From the NCBI RefSeq assembly GCF_008085915.1, contig NZ_VSJK01000008.1, forward strand, positions 186,001-250,000: a stretch of 64,000 nt of DNA. Direction: 5' to 3'. Shown here in pieces: positions 7,608-16,113 of this stretch. The DNA comes from Oceaniovalibus sp. ACAM 378. Lineage in GTDB: Bacteria; Pseudomonadota; Alphaproteobacteria; Rhodobacterales; Rhodobacteraceae. Numbering within the stretch: the first letter of the stretch is position 1; the number at the start of each line of letters is the position of its first letter. A program made the translations under genes and the position numbers. Below the pieces are notes generated by a model. The model saw nothing but the letters and a program-made list of their open reading frames with translations. It did no database searches and was not told where the DNA came from.

Positions 7608-7637
7608 CGGCCACCTGTACGATGCGGGTGGCCGTTC
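7608..7637 (+). terminator. Hairpin after rpoH
   Basis: CGGCCACC (7608-7615) pairs with GGTGGCCG (7627-7634) across an 11-base loop, followed by TTC. It lies 45 bases after the rpoH stop. A second short inverted repeat, TGGCGC/GCGCCA, precedes it just after the stop. The T-run is weak. Confidence 0.45.
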
Positions 7638-7732
7638 TCATGTCAATCTCCCGGCGATCCCAAGCGGCTTTCGTCTTTCCCTGCGCGGTAAGGGCGGTAT
7701 GCTGACCCGGCAGATCATGGAAAGGCCGACAG

Positions 7733-8704
7733 ATGAGCGATCCGATAAGATGGGGCATTCTGGGTGCCGCAAACTTTGCGCGCCAGCACATGGCCCCGGC
7801 GATCCACAGCGCGCGGGGCGCGGTGTTGGCCGGGTTGGCCACGTCAAGCGCGGAAAAGGCTGCCGGGTTCACCGCTTTCGCGCCGGGCCTGCGCGTGTTT
7901 GAAAGCTATGACGCTTTGCTGGCCAGTCCAGACATTGATGCGGTCTACGTGCCGCTGCCCAATCATCTGCATGTGGAATGGACAAAAAAAGCACTGGCGG
8001 CGGGCAAGCACGTGTTGTGCGAAAAGCCAATAACCATGGCCGAAGCGGAATTCGACGATCTGATCGCCGCGCGGGATGCGGCGGGGCTTCTGGTGGCCGA
8101 GGCCTATATGATCGTGCATCACCCACAGTGGCAAAAAACCCGCGATCTGATTTCCGATGGAGCGATCGGTACACTGCGCCATGTGGATGGGATGTTTTGC
8201 TATAACAATGCGGCAGCGCCCAACAACATCCGCAACCGACCGGAAACCGGGGGCGGCGGGCTGCGCGACATTGGTGTTTACACCTTCGGGTCGACGCGAT
8301 TCGTCACTGGGCAAGAGCCCGAGAGTGTGTCGGCGGCCATCGAGTATCAGAACGACGTCGATGTTTTCGCCCATGTCACCGCTGACTTCCCCGGATTCCG
8401 GTACAATTGCGTGCTGTCGATGCGGATGTTCCCGAATCAGCGGATGACGTTTCATGGCGACAAGGGGCGGCTGACGGTGACAAATCCGTTCAACGCAAAC
8501 GTCTTTGGCCAAGCGGAGATCGAGCTGGAGAACAGCGATATGAGCACGGTGGTTCACCGCTTTCCTGGCGTCGATCACTATGTGCTTCAGGTCGAGGCAT
8601 TCGGAGAATCGGTGCGCACCGGGGTGCCCTATGCCTGCCCGCTGGAGTTCTCCCGGGGGACGCAACGGATGATTGATATGGCGTTTGCGGCAGCAGGGCG
8701 ATGA
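7733..8704 (+). CDS. Gfo/Idh/MocA family NAD(P)-dependent oxidoreductase
   Basis: The 323-residue protein has an N-terminal Rossmann fold (IRWGILGAANFA, residues 5-16) and the family's EKP motif (residues 97-99 in VLCEKPIT). The C-terminal dehydrogenase/dimerisation domain includes GGGGLRDIGVYTFGSTRF. Such enzymes oxidise or reduce sugars and polyols with NAD(P). The substrate cannot be deduced, and no sugar transporter or pathway gene is adjacent. The next gene starts one base after the stop, so they are probably co-transcribed. Confidence 0.85.
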   Translation: MSDPIRWGILGAANFARQHMAPAIHSARGAVLAGLATSSAEKAAGFTAFAPGLRVFESYDALLASPDIDAVYVPLPNHLHVEWTKKALAAGKHVLCEKPITMAEAEFDDLIAARDAAGLLVAEAYMIVHHPQWQKTRDLISDGAIGTLRHVDGMFCYNNAAAPNNIRNRPETGGGGLRDIGVYTFGSTRFVTGQEPESVSAAIEYQNDVDVFAHVTADFPGFRYNCVLSMRMFPNQRMTFHGDKGRLTVTNPFNANVFGQAEIELENSDMSTVVHRFPGVDHYVLQVEAFGESVRTGVPYACPLEFSRGTQRMIDMAFAAAGR

Positions 8705-8705
8705 A

Positions 8706-9008
8706 ATGAACGACGAAGACCGAGCCATGGGGCGGATCATGGGTGAACAACCGGACCCCGGAAAACCGGACAACCTATTGATCCGCCTGCTATACATGAT
8801 CCTGATCGCGGTCATGATCTCGGTCGCGCAGACGGTTCTGGGGGTGCTGACGCTTGTCCAGTTCGTCATCCTGTTGATCCACAACCGCCAGCCGAACGAA
8901 CGGCTGGCCGATTTGGGAACGTCATTGGGGATCTGGGTTGCCAAGGCGGCGCGATATCAGACCGCGGCATCTGAGGTGAAGCCCTGGCCCTGGACCGATC
9001 TGGACTGA
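8706..9008 (+). CDS. DUF4389 domain-containing membrane protein
   Basis: The 100-residue protein has an acidic N-terminus and two closely spaced hydrophobic segments (about residues 25-58: LLYMILIAVMISVAQTVLG, then VLTLVQFVILLIH). A short cytoplasmic tail ends in EVKPWPWTDLD. The layout and the KPWPW end match DUF4389 proteins, whose function is unknown. It begins one base after the oxidoreductase stop; the ATG at 8706 is favoured over an upstream in-frame start lying inside that gene. Confidence 0.7.
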   Translation: MNDEDRAMGRIMGEQPDPGKPDNLLIRLLYMILIAVMISVAQTVLGVLTLVQFVILLIHNRQPNERLADLGTSLGIWVAKAARYQTAASEVKPWPWTDLD

Positions 9009-9144
9009 CCAAGCCTGACGTCTGACCCGGCTGTGAGCCGGTCCGATCGCAATAAGACGGATCACATCCACGCTCAGACCCTGTGCGCCGGTGACAGATG
9101 CAACAGTCGTACCGCCAAACCGTTTATCTGCACCGGATTCATCG

Positions 9145-9312
9145 TCAAAATAACGCACTTCGATTTCCTCCGGTGCCGATATACCCGGTGTCGTCGGTTG
9201 CACGATCGTCGTCATCATTGGAATCGAATATTTTCAGATCCCATTCGGCCAGGCTGGCCATCAGGATCGTTAGGAAAATCAACACGTTTGCCCAGAATTC
9301 GGGATCGTACAT
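9145..9312 (-). CDS. Possible small membrane protein, 55 residues
   Basis: A minus-strand frame encodes MYDPEFWANVLIFLTILMAS, a single hydrophobic helix, then an Asp-rich tail (FDSNDDDDRATDDTGY). No good Shine-Dalgarno is seen. A second minus-strand frame starting at 9218 overlaps it and reads plausibly (ISAPEEIEVRYFDDES) before running into the DUF4389 gene. The two could be remnants of one gene separated by a frameshift. Apart from this and the pepF terminator, the 450 bases between DUF4389 and pepF hold nothing I recognise. Confidence 0.3.
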   Translation of the reverse strand: MYDPEFWANVLIFLTILMASLAEWDLKIFDSNDDDDRATDDTGYIGTGGNRSALF

Positions 9313-9417
9313 CGGCATTATCGCGCCCCGGCCATCAGATTGCGGCTCTCACGGAGCAGGATGGGGCGGTTCAGTTACGATTTGATGAATGAAAGGCGAA
9401 CTTTTGGGCTTTGTCCC

Positions 9418-9452
9418 GCCAAGCCGCAGCCAAAGACAGGTTGCGGCTTGGC
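9418..9452 (-). terminator. Strong hairpin downstream of pepF
   Basis: GCCAAGCCGCA (9418-9428) and TGCGGCTTGGC (9442-9452) form a perfect 11-base stem with a 13-base loop. It begins 9 bases past the pepF stop. No long T-run follows on the minus strand, so it may act as an mRNA-stabilising end rather than a classical terminator. Confidence 0.5.
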
Positions 9453-9461
9453 AGCAGGTCG

Positions 9462-11273
9462 TCAGTCTTCCATTGCCTCAAGCTGATCGATGAGATCTTC
9501 GATCATTGACAGGCCCTTGTCCCAGAACGCGGGATCGCTGGCGTTGAGGCCGAAAGGTGCCAGCAGTTCGGTGTGATGTTTCGAGCCGCCAGCGCGCAGC
9601 ATGTCGAAATATTTCTCCTGAAAACCCGGTGTTCCCTCTTCGTAAACCGCGTAGAGCGCGTTCACCAACCCGTCGCCGAAGGCATAGGCATAGACGTAGA
9701 ATGGCGAATGTACGAAATGCGGCACATAGGCCCAGAAGGTTTCATAGCCCTCCATGAAATCGAATGCCGGGCCCAAGGATTCGGCCTGCACCGACATCCA
9801 TAGCGCGTTGATCGCGTCGGGGGTCAGTTCGCCGTTTGCGCGGGCGTCGTGCAGCTTGCATTCAAAATCATAGAACGCGATCTGCCGCACAACCGTATTG
9901 ATCATGTCTTCGACTTTGCCAGCCAGCAGCACCTTTTTCTCGGCGTCGGTCTTTGCCGCCGCCAGCAGTTTGCGGAAGGTCAGCATTTCACCGAAAACGC
10001 TGGCGGTTTCCGCCAGAGTAAGCGGGGTTGAGGCCAGTAATTCACCCTGATCCGCCGCCAGCACCTGATGCACCCCATGGCCCAGCTCATGGGCCAGCGT
10101 CATGACGTCGCGCGGCTTTCCCAGATAGTTGAGCATCACATAGGGGTGCACATCGACCACCGTCGGGTGCGCAAAGGCCCCCGGCGCCTTGCCCGGTTTG
10201 ACCCCGGCGTCGATCCAGCCGCTGTTGAAAAACGGCTTTGCCAGATCGGCCATCTCCGGCGCGAAATCACCATAGGCGTCCAGCACCAGCTTTTGCGCCT
10301 CGTCCCATTTGACCGTGCGGGTTTCTTCCATCGGCAGGGGCGCGTTACGATCCCAGACCTGCATCCGCTCAAGGCCCAGCCACTTGCGCTTCAACTCGTA
10401 ATAACGGTGCGACAGGCGGGGATAGGCGGCGACGACGGCATTGCGCAGGGCCTCGACCACCTCGGGCTCCACATGGTTGGCAAGGTGGCGTCCGGTTTGG
10501 GGCGTCGGCATCTTGCGCCAACGGTCCTCGATCTCTTTTTCCTTGGCCAGAGTGTTATGAACCCGGGCGAACAGCGCGATGTTATCCTCCAACACTGTCG
10601 CGACGGCGCGGGCACCCTTTTCGCGCTGGTCCCTGTCTTGTTCGGACAGAAGGTTCAGCGTCGCCTCGATTCCCATCTCTTCGCCATCTATGTCAAAGGT
10701 CAAACCGGCGATGGTTTCATCGAACAGCCGGTTCCATGCGGCGGCGCCAACGGTGGATTGGTCGTGCAGAAACTTCTCCAACTCATCCGAGAGCTGGTGC
10801 GGGCGCATGGCACGCAGCCGGTCGAAAATCGGACGGAACCGCGCCAGATCGGCGTTCGTGTCGAACAGCGCATCCAGCGTGGCATCGGTGATGCGGTTGA
10901 TCTCAAGGGAAAAGAACACCAGCGGCGTGGTATATGTCGTGATCCTGTCCTGCATGTCGGACATGAATTTCGCCCGGTGGGCATCGGTGGTCTGCTGGTA
11001 ATACCGCAGCCCGGCAAAGGACATGATGCGACCCGCCACGGTATCGATTTTCTCATAGCTCAAGACGCAGTCCAGCATCCCCTGCGCATCCAGACCGGCC
11101 AGTTTCCCCTCATAGGACGCCGCGAACCCGGAGCAGGCTTTTTCCAGCCAATCCAGATCCCGGCTCAACTCGGGGGCATCCTCGGAGGCATAGAGATCCG
11201 TCAGATCCCATTCGGGAAGATTGCCGAAATCTTTGCCGCCACCGGAACGGGCGTCGAAAACTGGAGTCTGCAT
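9462..11273 (-). CDS. pepF: M3 family oligoendopeptidase F
   Basis: The 603-residue cytoplasmic zinc metallopeptidase cleaves short peptides. The HExxH zinc site is HELGH (residues 395-399, in LAHELGHGVHQ). The third ligand region is LTLAETASVFGEM downstream. The N-terminal GNLPEWDLTDLYAS motif and the C-terminal YAFGDGLVNALY are typical of PepF/M3B enzymes. Length is normal (about 600). AGAGGT lies 5 bases before the start codon. It stands alone on the minus strand; the upstream ligase gene is about 100 bases away. Confidence 0.93.
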   Translation of the reverse strand: MQTPVFDARSGGGKDFGNLPEWDLTDLYASEDAPELSRDLDWLEKACSGFAASYEGKLAGLDAQGMLDCVLSYEKIDTVAGRIMSFAGLRYYQQTTDAHRAKFMSDMQDRITTYTTPLVFFSLEINRITDATLDALFDTNADLARFRPIFDRLRAMRPHQLSDELEKFLHDQSTVGAAAWNRLFDETIAGLTFDIDGEEMGIEATLNLLSEQDRDQREKGARAVATVLEDNIALFARVHNTLAKEKEIEDRWRKMPTPQTGRHLANHVEPEVVEALRNAVVAAYPRLSHRYYELKRKWLGLERMQVWDRNAPLPMEETRTVKWDEAQKLVLDAYGDFAPEMADLAKPFFNSGWIDAGVKPGKAPGAFAHPTVVDVHPYVMLNYLGKPRDVMTLAHELGHGVHQVLAADQGELLASTPLTLAETASVFGEMLTFRKLLAAAKTDAEKKVLLAGKVEDMINTVVRQIAFYDFECKLHDARANGELTPDAINALWMSVQAESLGPAFDFMEGYETFWAYVPHFVHSPFYVYAYAFGDGLVNALYAVYEEGTPGFQEKYFDMLRAGGSKHHTELLAPFGLNASDPAFWDKGLSMIEDLIDQLEAMED

Positions 11274-11375
11274 ATATACCTCTTTGGATTTTGTCGGTCC
11301 TTACATATGGCGCGATGGGCTGGGTTGCCAGTGGAAGGGGGTGCAGGTTCCCGTCGTGGCGTGGTTCAGGGAATC

Positions 11376-12968
11376 TTAACCCCAAGCCTCCAGCATCGCC
11401 TTGAGGTCGTCCAGCGTGTTGGCCTGATCCACGCTCTTGTCGTGACGCCAGCGTGACATGCGGGGAAAGCGCAGGGCGACACCGGATTTGTGGCGCGGGC
11501 TTTTCTGGATGCCCTCAAAGGCGATTTCAAAGACATGCTCAGGCCTCACCTGACGCACCGGTCCATAACGTTCCAGCGTATTCTTGCGCACCCATGCCGT
11601 AATCCGGTTGAATTCGGCATCGGTCAGCCCGCTGTAGGCTTTGGTAAAGGGAACCAGAGCTTCGCCATCGCGCACCGCAAAAGTAAAATCGGTGAACAGG
11701 TTGGCGCGCCGTCCGTGGCCCTGTTGCGCATAGATCATCACCGCATCAATGGTCAGCGGATCCACCTTCCATTTCCACCAATCACCCTTTTTCCGTCCGT
11801 CGCGATAGGGTGAATCGCGCCGCTTCAGCATCACGCCTTCGGCCTGCCTTTCGCGTGACGTTTCACGCAGGGCGCGCAACCCCTCCCATGTGTCAAAGTC
11901 GATTTCGGGCGACAGACGCAGCGGTGCTTCGGGTGGCACCTGAGCCAGGATCGCTTGCAGTGCGGCGCGGCGGCTCGCGAAAGGCTGCGCGCGAATGTCT
12001 TCGCCGCCGTGCTCCAGCAGGTCATAGGCACGCAGGATCACCGGCGCGTCGGCCAGCAGTTTCTTTGGCACCGTCTTGCGCCCGATCCGTTTCTGCAAAT
12101 CGCTGAAGGGCAGGGGGCGTTCGTCCCGCCAGCCAAGGATTTCACCGTCCAGAACCGTCCCGTCAGGCAGATGATCTGCGGCGCGGGCAAATTCGGGAAA
12201 CCTGTCGGTGATCAACTCTTCTCCGCGGCTCCAGAGATGGAACTGGCCTTGGCGCACGATCAACTGCCCACGGATGCCGTCCCATTTCCACTCGGCAGAC
12301 CACTCGGCAGGATCGCCCAGCCCATCTGGCCCATCGTCAAGTTGATAGGCCAGATAATAGGGATAGGGGCGCGACAGATCCGCCGTTGGATCGGGCGCAA
12401 GGACCAGCGCCTGAAACGTGGTTGTGTCGGGCGCCCAGTCGCCCATCAGCCGGTGCGCCAGATCGGATTCGTCGATTCCGGTCGACTGTGACAACGCGCG
12501 GGTCATCAGTTTCCGGCTGACCCCCATGCGGAATCCACCGGTGATCAGTTTATTGAAAACAAAGCGTTGCGTGGTTCCAAGCTGATCCCAGGCCAACAGA
12601 ATCGCCTGATTTCGGGCGGGTTCGCCAAGCGCCGACAATCCGCGGATGACAGTGATCCAATGGGTCAGGGGTAGGTCGCTGGCCTGCGATGGGGGCGGCA
12701 GGATCAGCGCGATTGTTTCGGCCAGATCGCCGACGATGGAGTAGGATTCCTCGAACAGCCACAGGGGGATACCGGCGCGTTCGGCGGCCCATTTGCGCAG
12801 CAGCGTGGTTGTGACGGTGCGTTTCGGGCGTCGCCCTGACAACAAGGCGATCGTCCACAGCCGGTCTGGTTCAGGCGCGGCGGACAGGTAATCGGCCAGT
12901 GCTGCGACCTTCAGGGTGGTGCGCGTGGTCTGGTCCAGAGCGGTGAACAGGGCGGCAAAGCGGTTCAT
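11376..12968 (-). CDS. ATP-dependent DNA ligase (exonuclease-associated type)
   Basis: The 530-residue ligase joins DNA nicks using ATP. The N-terminal DNA-binding domain covers roughly residues 1-190. The adenylation domain has the nucleotidyltransferase motif KWDGIR with the AMP-accepting Lys228, then DGEILGW (motif III), EGVMLKRRDSPY (motif IV) and WWKWKV (motif V). An OB-fold domain with FTDFTFAVRDG completes it. It follows the MBL-fold exonuclease gene by 52 bases. This is the two-gene core of the Lhr-ligase-exonuclease repair cluster, but the Lhr-like helicase and phosphoesterase are not in this window. Confidence 0.92.
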   Translation of the reverse strand: MNRFAALFTALDQTTRTTLKVAALADYLSAAPEPDRLWTIALLSGRRPKRTVTTTLLRKWAAERAGIPLWLFEESYSIVGDLAETIALILPPPSQASDLPLTHWITVIRGLSALGEPARNQAILLAWDQLGTTQRFVFNKLITGGFRMGVSRKLMTRALSQSTGIDESDLAHRLMGDWAPDTTTFQALVLAPDPTADLSRPYPYYLAYQLDDGPDGLGDPAEWSAEWKWDGIRGQLIVRQGQFHLWSRGEELITDRFPEFARAADHLPDGTVLDGEILGWRDERPLPFSDLQKRIGRKTVPKKLLADAPVILRAYDLLEHGGEDIRAQPFASRRAALQAILAQVPPEAPLRLSPEIDFDTWEGLRALRETSRERQAEGVMLKRRDSPYRDGRKKGDWWKWKVDPLTIDAVMIYAQQGHGRRANLFTDFTFAVRDGEALVPFTKAYSGLTDAEFNRITAWVRKNTLERYGPVRQVRPEHVFEIAFEGIQKSPRHKSGVALRFPRMSRWRHDKSVDQANTLDDLKAMLEAWG

Positions 12969-13020
12969 GCGCTCCGCTCCGTTATGTCACGCGAGTATCC
13001 GAAATCTGCAGCGGCGCGCA

Positions 13021-14031
13021 TCATTCCGGATCCTCCTCATCCAGAGATTCGCCGGTAAAATCGGTCTGGACGATCTGCGCATTATAGCCCTGATCCTCCA
13101 GCCAACGACGAAAGACTGTGGTGTAACCGTGCGTTACCAATACCCGTTCCGCCCCGGTGGCGCGGATCGCGGTGTTCAGGCCGGGCCAGTCGGCGTGATC
13201 GGACATCACGAACCCGCGGTCCGCCGCCCGTCGCCTGCGCACGCCGCGCAGAGCCATCCACCCCGAGGCAAATCCGTCCGACGCCGCGCCGAACCGCCGT
13301 GCCCATGGGGTGCCAAGCGCGGATGGCGTGGCCAGAACCAAAGCGCCGGGGTGATCCTTGGGGTTCGTCTCGGGGGTCACCCGGATCGTATCGGGCAGGA
13401 TCAGACCTTGGGCGCGCAGGATCTCGTTGGTGTTTTCGACTGCGCCGTGGGTCAGAATCGGTCCGATTTCAGGGTCAAGCACGGACAAAAGCCGTTGCGC
13501 CTTGCCCAGGGCATAGGCGCCAAGGATGCTCGCCCGCCCTTCGGCGGCATTTGCGGCCCACCATTGGTTGACCTGCTCGGCCACCACCGCCTGCGGCTGC
13601 CAGGTGAAGATCGGCAGGCCAAAGGTGCATTCGGTGATGAAGGCGTGGCAGGGCACGGGTTCGAAGGGCTCGCAGAACCCGTCAGGTTCGATCTTGTAAT
13701 CGCCCGAAACAACCCAGACCTGTCCCGCCTGTTCCACCCGGATCTGCGCCGATCCGGGCACATGGCCGGCGGGGTGAAAAGACACACTGACATCGCCGAT
13801 CCGCCGCACTTCGCCGTAAGCGATCGTTGCCAGCGTGATATCGCCCAGCCGGTGTCGCATGACCGGTGCAGCGGCGGGTGTGGCAAGATAGCTGCCATGC
13901 CCCGGGCGGGCGTGATCCGCGTGACCGTGGGTGATCAGGGCACGGTCGACCGGGCGCCATGGATCGATGAAAAAATCGCCCCCCGGGCAATACAATCCGC
14001 GATCAGTACATATCAGAACATCATCGGTCAT
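13021..14031 (-). CDS. Ligase-associated DNA exonuclease (MBL fold, beta-CASP)
   Basis: The 336-residue metallo-beta-lactamase-fold nuclease has the HxHxDH zinc motif at 35-40 (THGHADHARPGHG). Further metal-ligand regions are FHPAGHVPGSA, VSGDYK and VTHGYT near the C-terminus, and it is rich in conserved tryptophans. It matches the ligase-associated exonuclease family (SNM1/Artemis-like). It is expected to trim DNA ends before sealing by the downstream ligase. The two genes are on one strand with a 52-base gap, consistent with an operon. Confidence 0.9.
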   Translation of the reverse strand: MTDDVLICTDRGLYCPGGDFFIDPWRPVDRALITHGHADHARPGHGSYLATPAAAPVMRHRLGDITLATIAYGEVRRIGDVSVSFHPAGHVPGSAQIRVEQAGQVWVVSGDYKIEPDGFCEPFEPVPCHAFITECTFGLPIFTWQPQAVVAEQVNQWWAANAAEGRASILGAYALGKAQRLLSVLDPEIGPILTHGAVENTNEILRAQGLILPDTIRVTPETNPKDHPGALVLATPSALGTPWARRFGAASDGFASGWMALRGVRRRRAADRGFVMSDHADWPGLNTAIRATGAERVLVTHGYTTVFRRWLEDQGYNAQIVQTDFTGESLDEEDPE

Positions 14032-14082
14032 GCCGCAAGAATAGGGCGCGCGCCGGGTTTGACGAGATCACTCGCCCCTGAA

Positions 14083-14268
14083 TCAGGTGCGTTTTTCGGT
14101 TCGGCTGCGCCACAGCAGCAGTGATCCAAGCACGACGAAAAATGTCAGATGGCCCGATGCGAAGTAATGGAATGCGAGCGTGAGCGGCCGAGCCTCACCG
14201 GACAGCACCTGAATCAGCGTAAATACCAGCGCGGAAATCGATGCAACAAAGATGGCCGCAAATGACAT
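14083..14268 (-). CDS. Small two-helix membrane protein, 61 residues
   Basis: The sequence has two hydrophobic segments (about residues 3-23 and 33-53) and a basic C-terminus (WRSRTEKRT), so the tail is probably cytoplasmic. AGGAG lies 8 bases before the ATG, which supports translation. It precedes the ligase-associated exonuclease gene by 51 bases on the same strand. I do not recognise the family. Confidence 0.55.
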   Translation of the reverse strand: MSFAAIFVASISALVFTLIQVLSGEARPLTLAFHYFASGHLTFFVVLGSLLLWRSRTEKRT

Positions 14269-14657
14269 GAACAGGCTCCTGGGGTTCGGATCACAACAAT
14301 CAAGGGTCGCGATGCCGATAAGTAGGAATCGGGAATCATATTATCGTGTAGGTTGTACCCACAGGGGTCAAGATATCATTAACGGTGACATGGGCAGCGG
14401 CGGCAGGATGCCGATACGCCCCCAGCGCGTTGGCGATGGTTGGCCGGGCGGCGATTACTGGCAGATTTCGCGATACGACAGGCGGGCTGTGCAGAAGCGG
14501 CATCGATCCGGCGACGTGGCTCATACCTTTTGAGAGCCGATTTTGCGCCGATAAATCGCCGGACCACACTGACCATGTTTCCTTTTTTGCGCCTGTCCCG
14601 CTAGAATAGGCGCAACGAGAAAAAAGGGGCCGTGTCATCACCACGTATTTTAATGAA
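14269..14657. other. Intergenic region upstream of the Anbu operon
   Basis: No convincing gene is seen in these 389 bases between divergent genes. Near the plus-strand operon is an inverted repeat, GCGCCT (14589-14594) and AGGCGC (14608-14613), flanking a TAGAAT that could be a -10 element without an obvious -35. The in-frame coding potential of the downstream ATP-grasp protein extends back to about 14610, discussed under that gene. Confidence 0.4.
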
Positions 14658-16049
14658 ATGTACGAAGGCGACGGCGTGCGCTCGCCCTATGGTGGGCTGT
14701 TGGAGTGGAGCCGCGACATGCCGGCCGAATTGCGCAGTCTCAAGCAATCCGAGGCCGAGGCGCTGTTTCGCCGCATCGGCATCACCTTCGCCGTCTATGG
14801 CGAGGGCGGCAGCCCCGACCGCCTGATCCCTTTCGATATGTTTCCGCGCGTCTTTGCCGCCGATGAATGGGCCCGGCTGGAACGTGGCGTGAAACAGCGG
14901 GCGCGGGCGCTGAATGCGTTTCTGTGCGATGTCTATGGCCGGGGCGAAATCGTGCGCGCGGGCCGGATCCCGGCGCGGCTGGTCTATCGCAACGAGGCGT
15001 ATGAAACTGCTGTCTGCGGATTTGTGCCACCCAAGGGCGTGTACAGCCATATCGTTGGCGTCGATCTGGTGCGCACGGCCGCCGATGAATTCTTCGTGCT
15101 GGAAGACAACTGCCGCACGCCCTCTGGGGTCAGCTATATGTTGGAAAACCGGGAGATCATGATGCGGATGTTTCCGGCGCTGTTTCAGGAGAACCGGATC
15201 GCGCCGGTGGAAAATTATCCCTCGCTGCTGCGCCGCACTCTGGCGAGCGTTGCGCCTGCCAAATGCGAGGGGGAGCCGCGGGTGGTGATCCTGACGCCGG
15301 GCCATTTCAACAGCGCCTATTACGAGCATTCGTTTCTGGCGGACATGATGGGTGTCGAACTGGTGGAAGGTGCCGATCTGTTCGTCGAGGGTGATTTTTG
15401 CTGGATGCGCACCACCGAGGGCCCGAAGAGGGTCGATGTGATATACCGGCGGATCGATGATGCATTTATCGATCCGCTGTGCTTTCGGCAGGATTCGATG
15501 CTGGGGGTGCCGGGGCTGATGAATGTCTATCGGTCGGGCGGAGTCAGTATCTGTTCGGCGCCGGGTGCAGGTGTTGCCGATGACAAGGCGATCTATACCT
15601 ATGTGCCGGAAATGATCCGGTTCTATCTGGGCGAGGCGCCAATCCTCAAGAACGTACCGACCTGGCAATGCGCCAAGGATGACGACTGCCGTTATGTGCT
15701 GGAGAATCTGGCCGAACTGGTGGTCAAAGAAGTTCATGGATCGGGCGGTTACGGTATGCTGATCGGACCGCAGGCCGATGCCGCAACGCTTGCACTTTTC
15801 GCCGCCAAGATCCGCGAAAAACCGTGGAATTATATTGCCCAGCCGACGCTGGCGCTGTCGACCTGCCCGACCTTCGTCGAGTCCGGTGTTGCTCCGCGGC
15901 ATGTGGATCTGCGACCCTATTGTCTGGTGGGCGAGACGATCGAACTGGTTCCCGGAGGGCTGACCCGGGTCGCGTTGACGGAAGGATCGCTGGTGGTGAA
16001 TTCGTCACAGGGCGGGGGCGTCAAAGACACCTGGGTGATGGCGGAATGA
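14658..16049 (+). CDS. Circularly permuted ATP-grasp protein (type 2)
   Basis: The 463-residue protein belongs to the circularly permuted ATP-grasp family (formerly DUF404/DUF407) found with Anbu. Conserved blocks are RLIPFDMFPRVF, VYSHIVGVDLVRT, FVLEDNCRTPSGVSYMLENRE, VVILTPGHFNSAYYEHSFLA, VDVIYRRIDD and KEVHGSGGYGMLIG. Such proteins are predicted to form amide or peptide bonds. The start is uncertain: ATG 14658 is the first standard start, yet codons just upstream (TTYFNE) resemble the family N-terminus, and the frame opens at 14610 with no ATG/GTG/TTG. It heads a co-directional run with alpha-E, transglutaminase and Anbu genes. Confidence 0.88.
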   Translation: MYEGDGVRSPYGGLLEWSRDMPAELRSLKQSEAEALFRRIGITFAVYGEGGSPDRLIPFDMFPRVFAADEWARLERGVKQRARALNAFLCDVYGRGEIVRAGRIPARLVYRNEAYETAVCGFVPPKGVYSHIVGVDLVRTAADEFFVLEDNCRTPSGVSYMLENREIMMRMFPALFQENRIAPVENYPSLLRRTLASVAPAKCEGEPRVVILTPGHFNSAYYEHSFLADMMGVELVEGADLFVEGDFCWMRTTEGPKRVDVIYRRIDDAFIDPLCFRQDSMLGVPGLMNVYRSGGVSICSAPGAGVADDKAIYTYVPEMIRFYLGEAPILKNVPTWQCAKDDDCRYVLENLAELVVKEVHGSGGYGMLIGPQADAATLALFAAKIREKPWNYIAQPTLALSTCPTFVESGVAPRHVDLRPYCLVGETIELVPGGLTRVALTEGSLVVNSSQGGGVKDTWVMAE

Positions 16050-16113
16050 GCGGTGATCTGAACATCCGGGCGCGCGCCATATCACCCGTTCGCGGTCGGC
16101 TGGGGGTTGCGCC

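Noticed and set aside
10068-11456. A 462-codon open frame on the plus strand opposite pepF
   Set aside because: It is the antisense shadow of the pepF gene; the product is His/Gln/Arg-rich with no domain, while the minus-strand frame has a full M3 peptidase.
12916-14124. A 402-codon plus-strand frame opposite the ligase-associated exonuclease
   Set aside because: It has no conserved motifs and atypical composition; the minus strand encodes an intact MBL-fold exonuclease.
14632-14826. GTG-started frame overlapping the 5' end of the ATP-grasp gene
   Set aside because: It is in a different frame from the conserved ATP-grasp protein and has no recognisable content.
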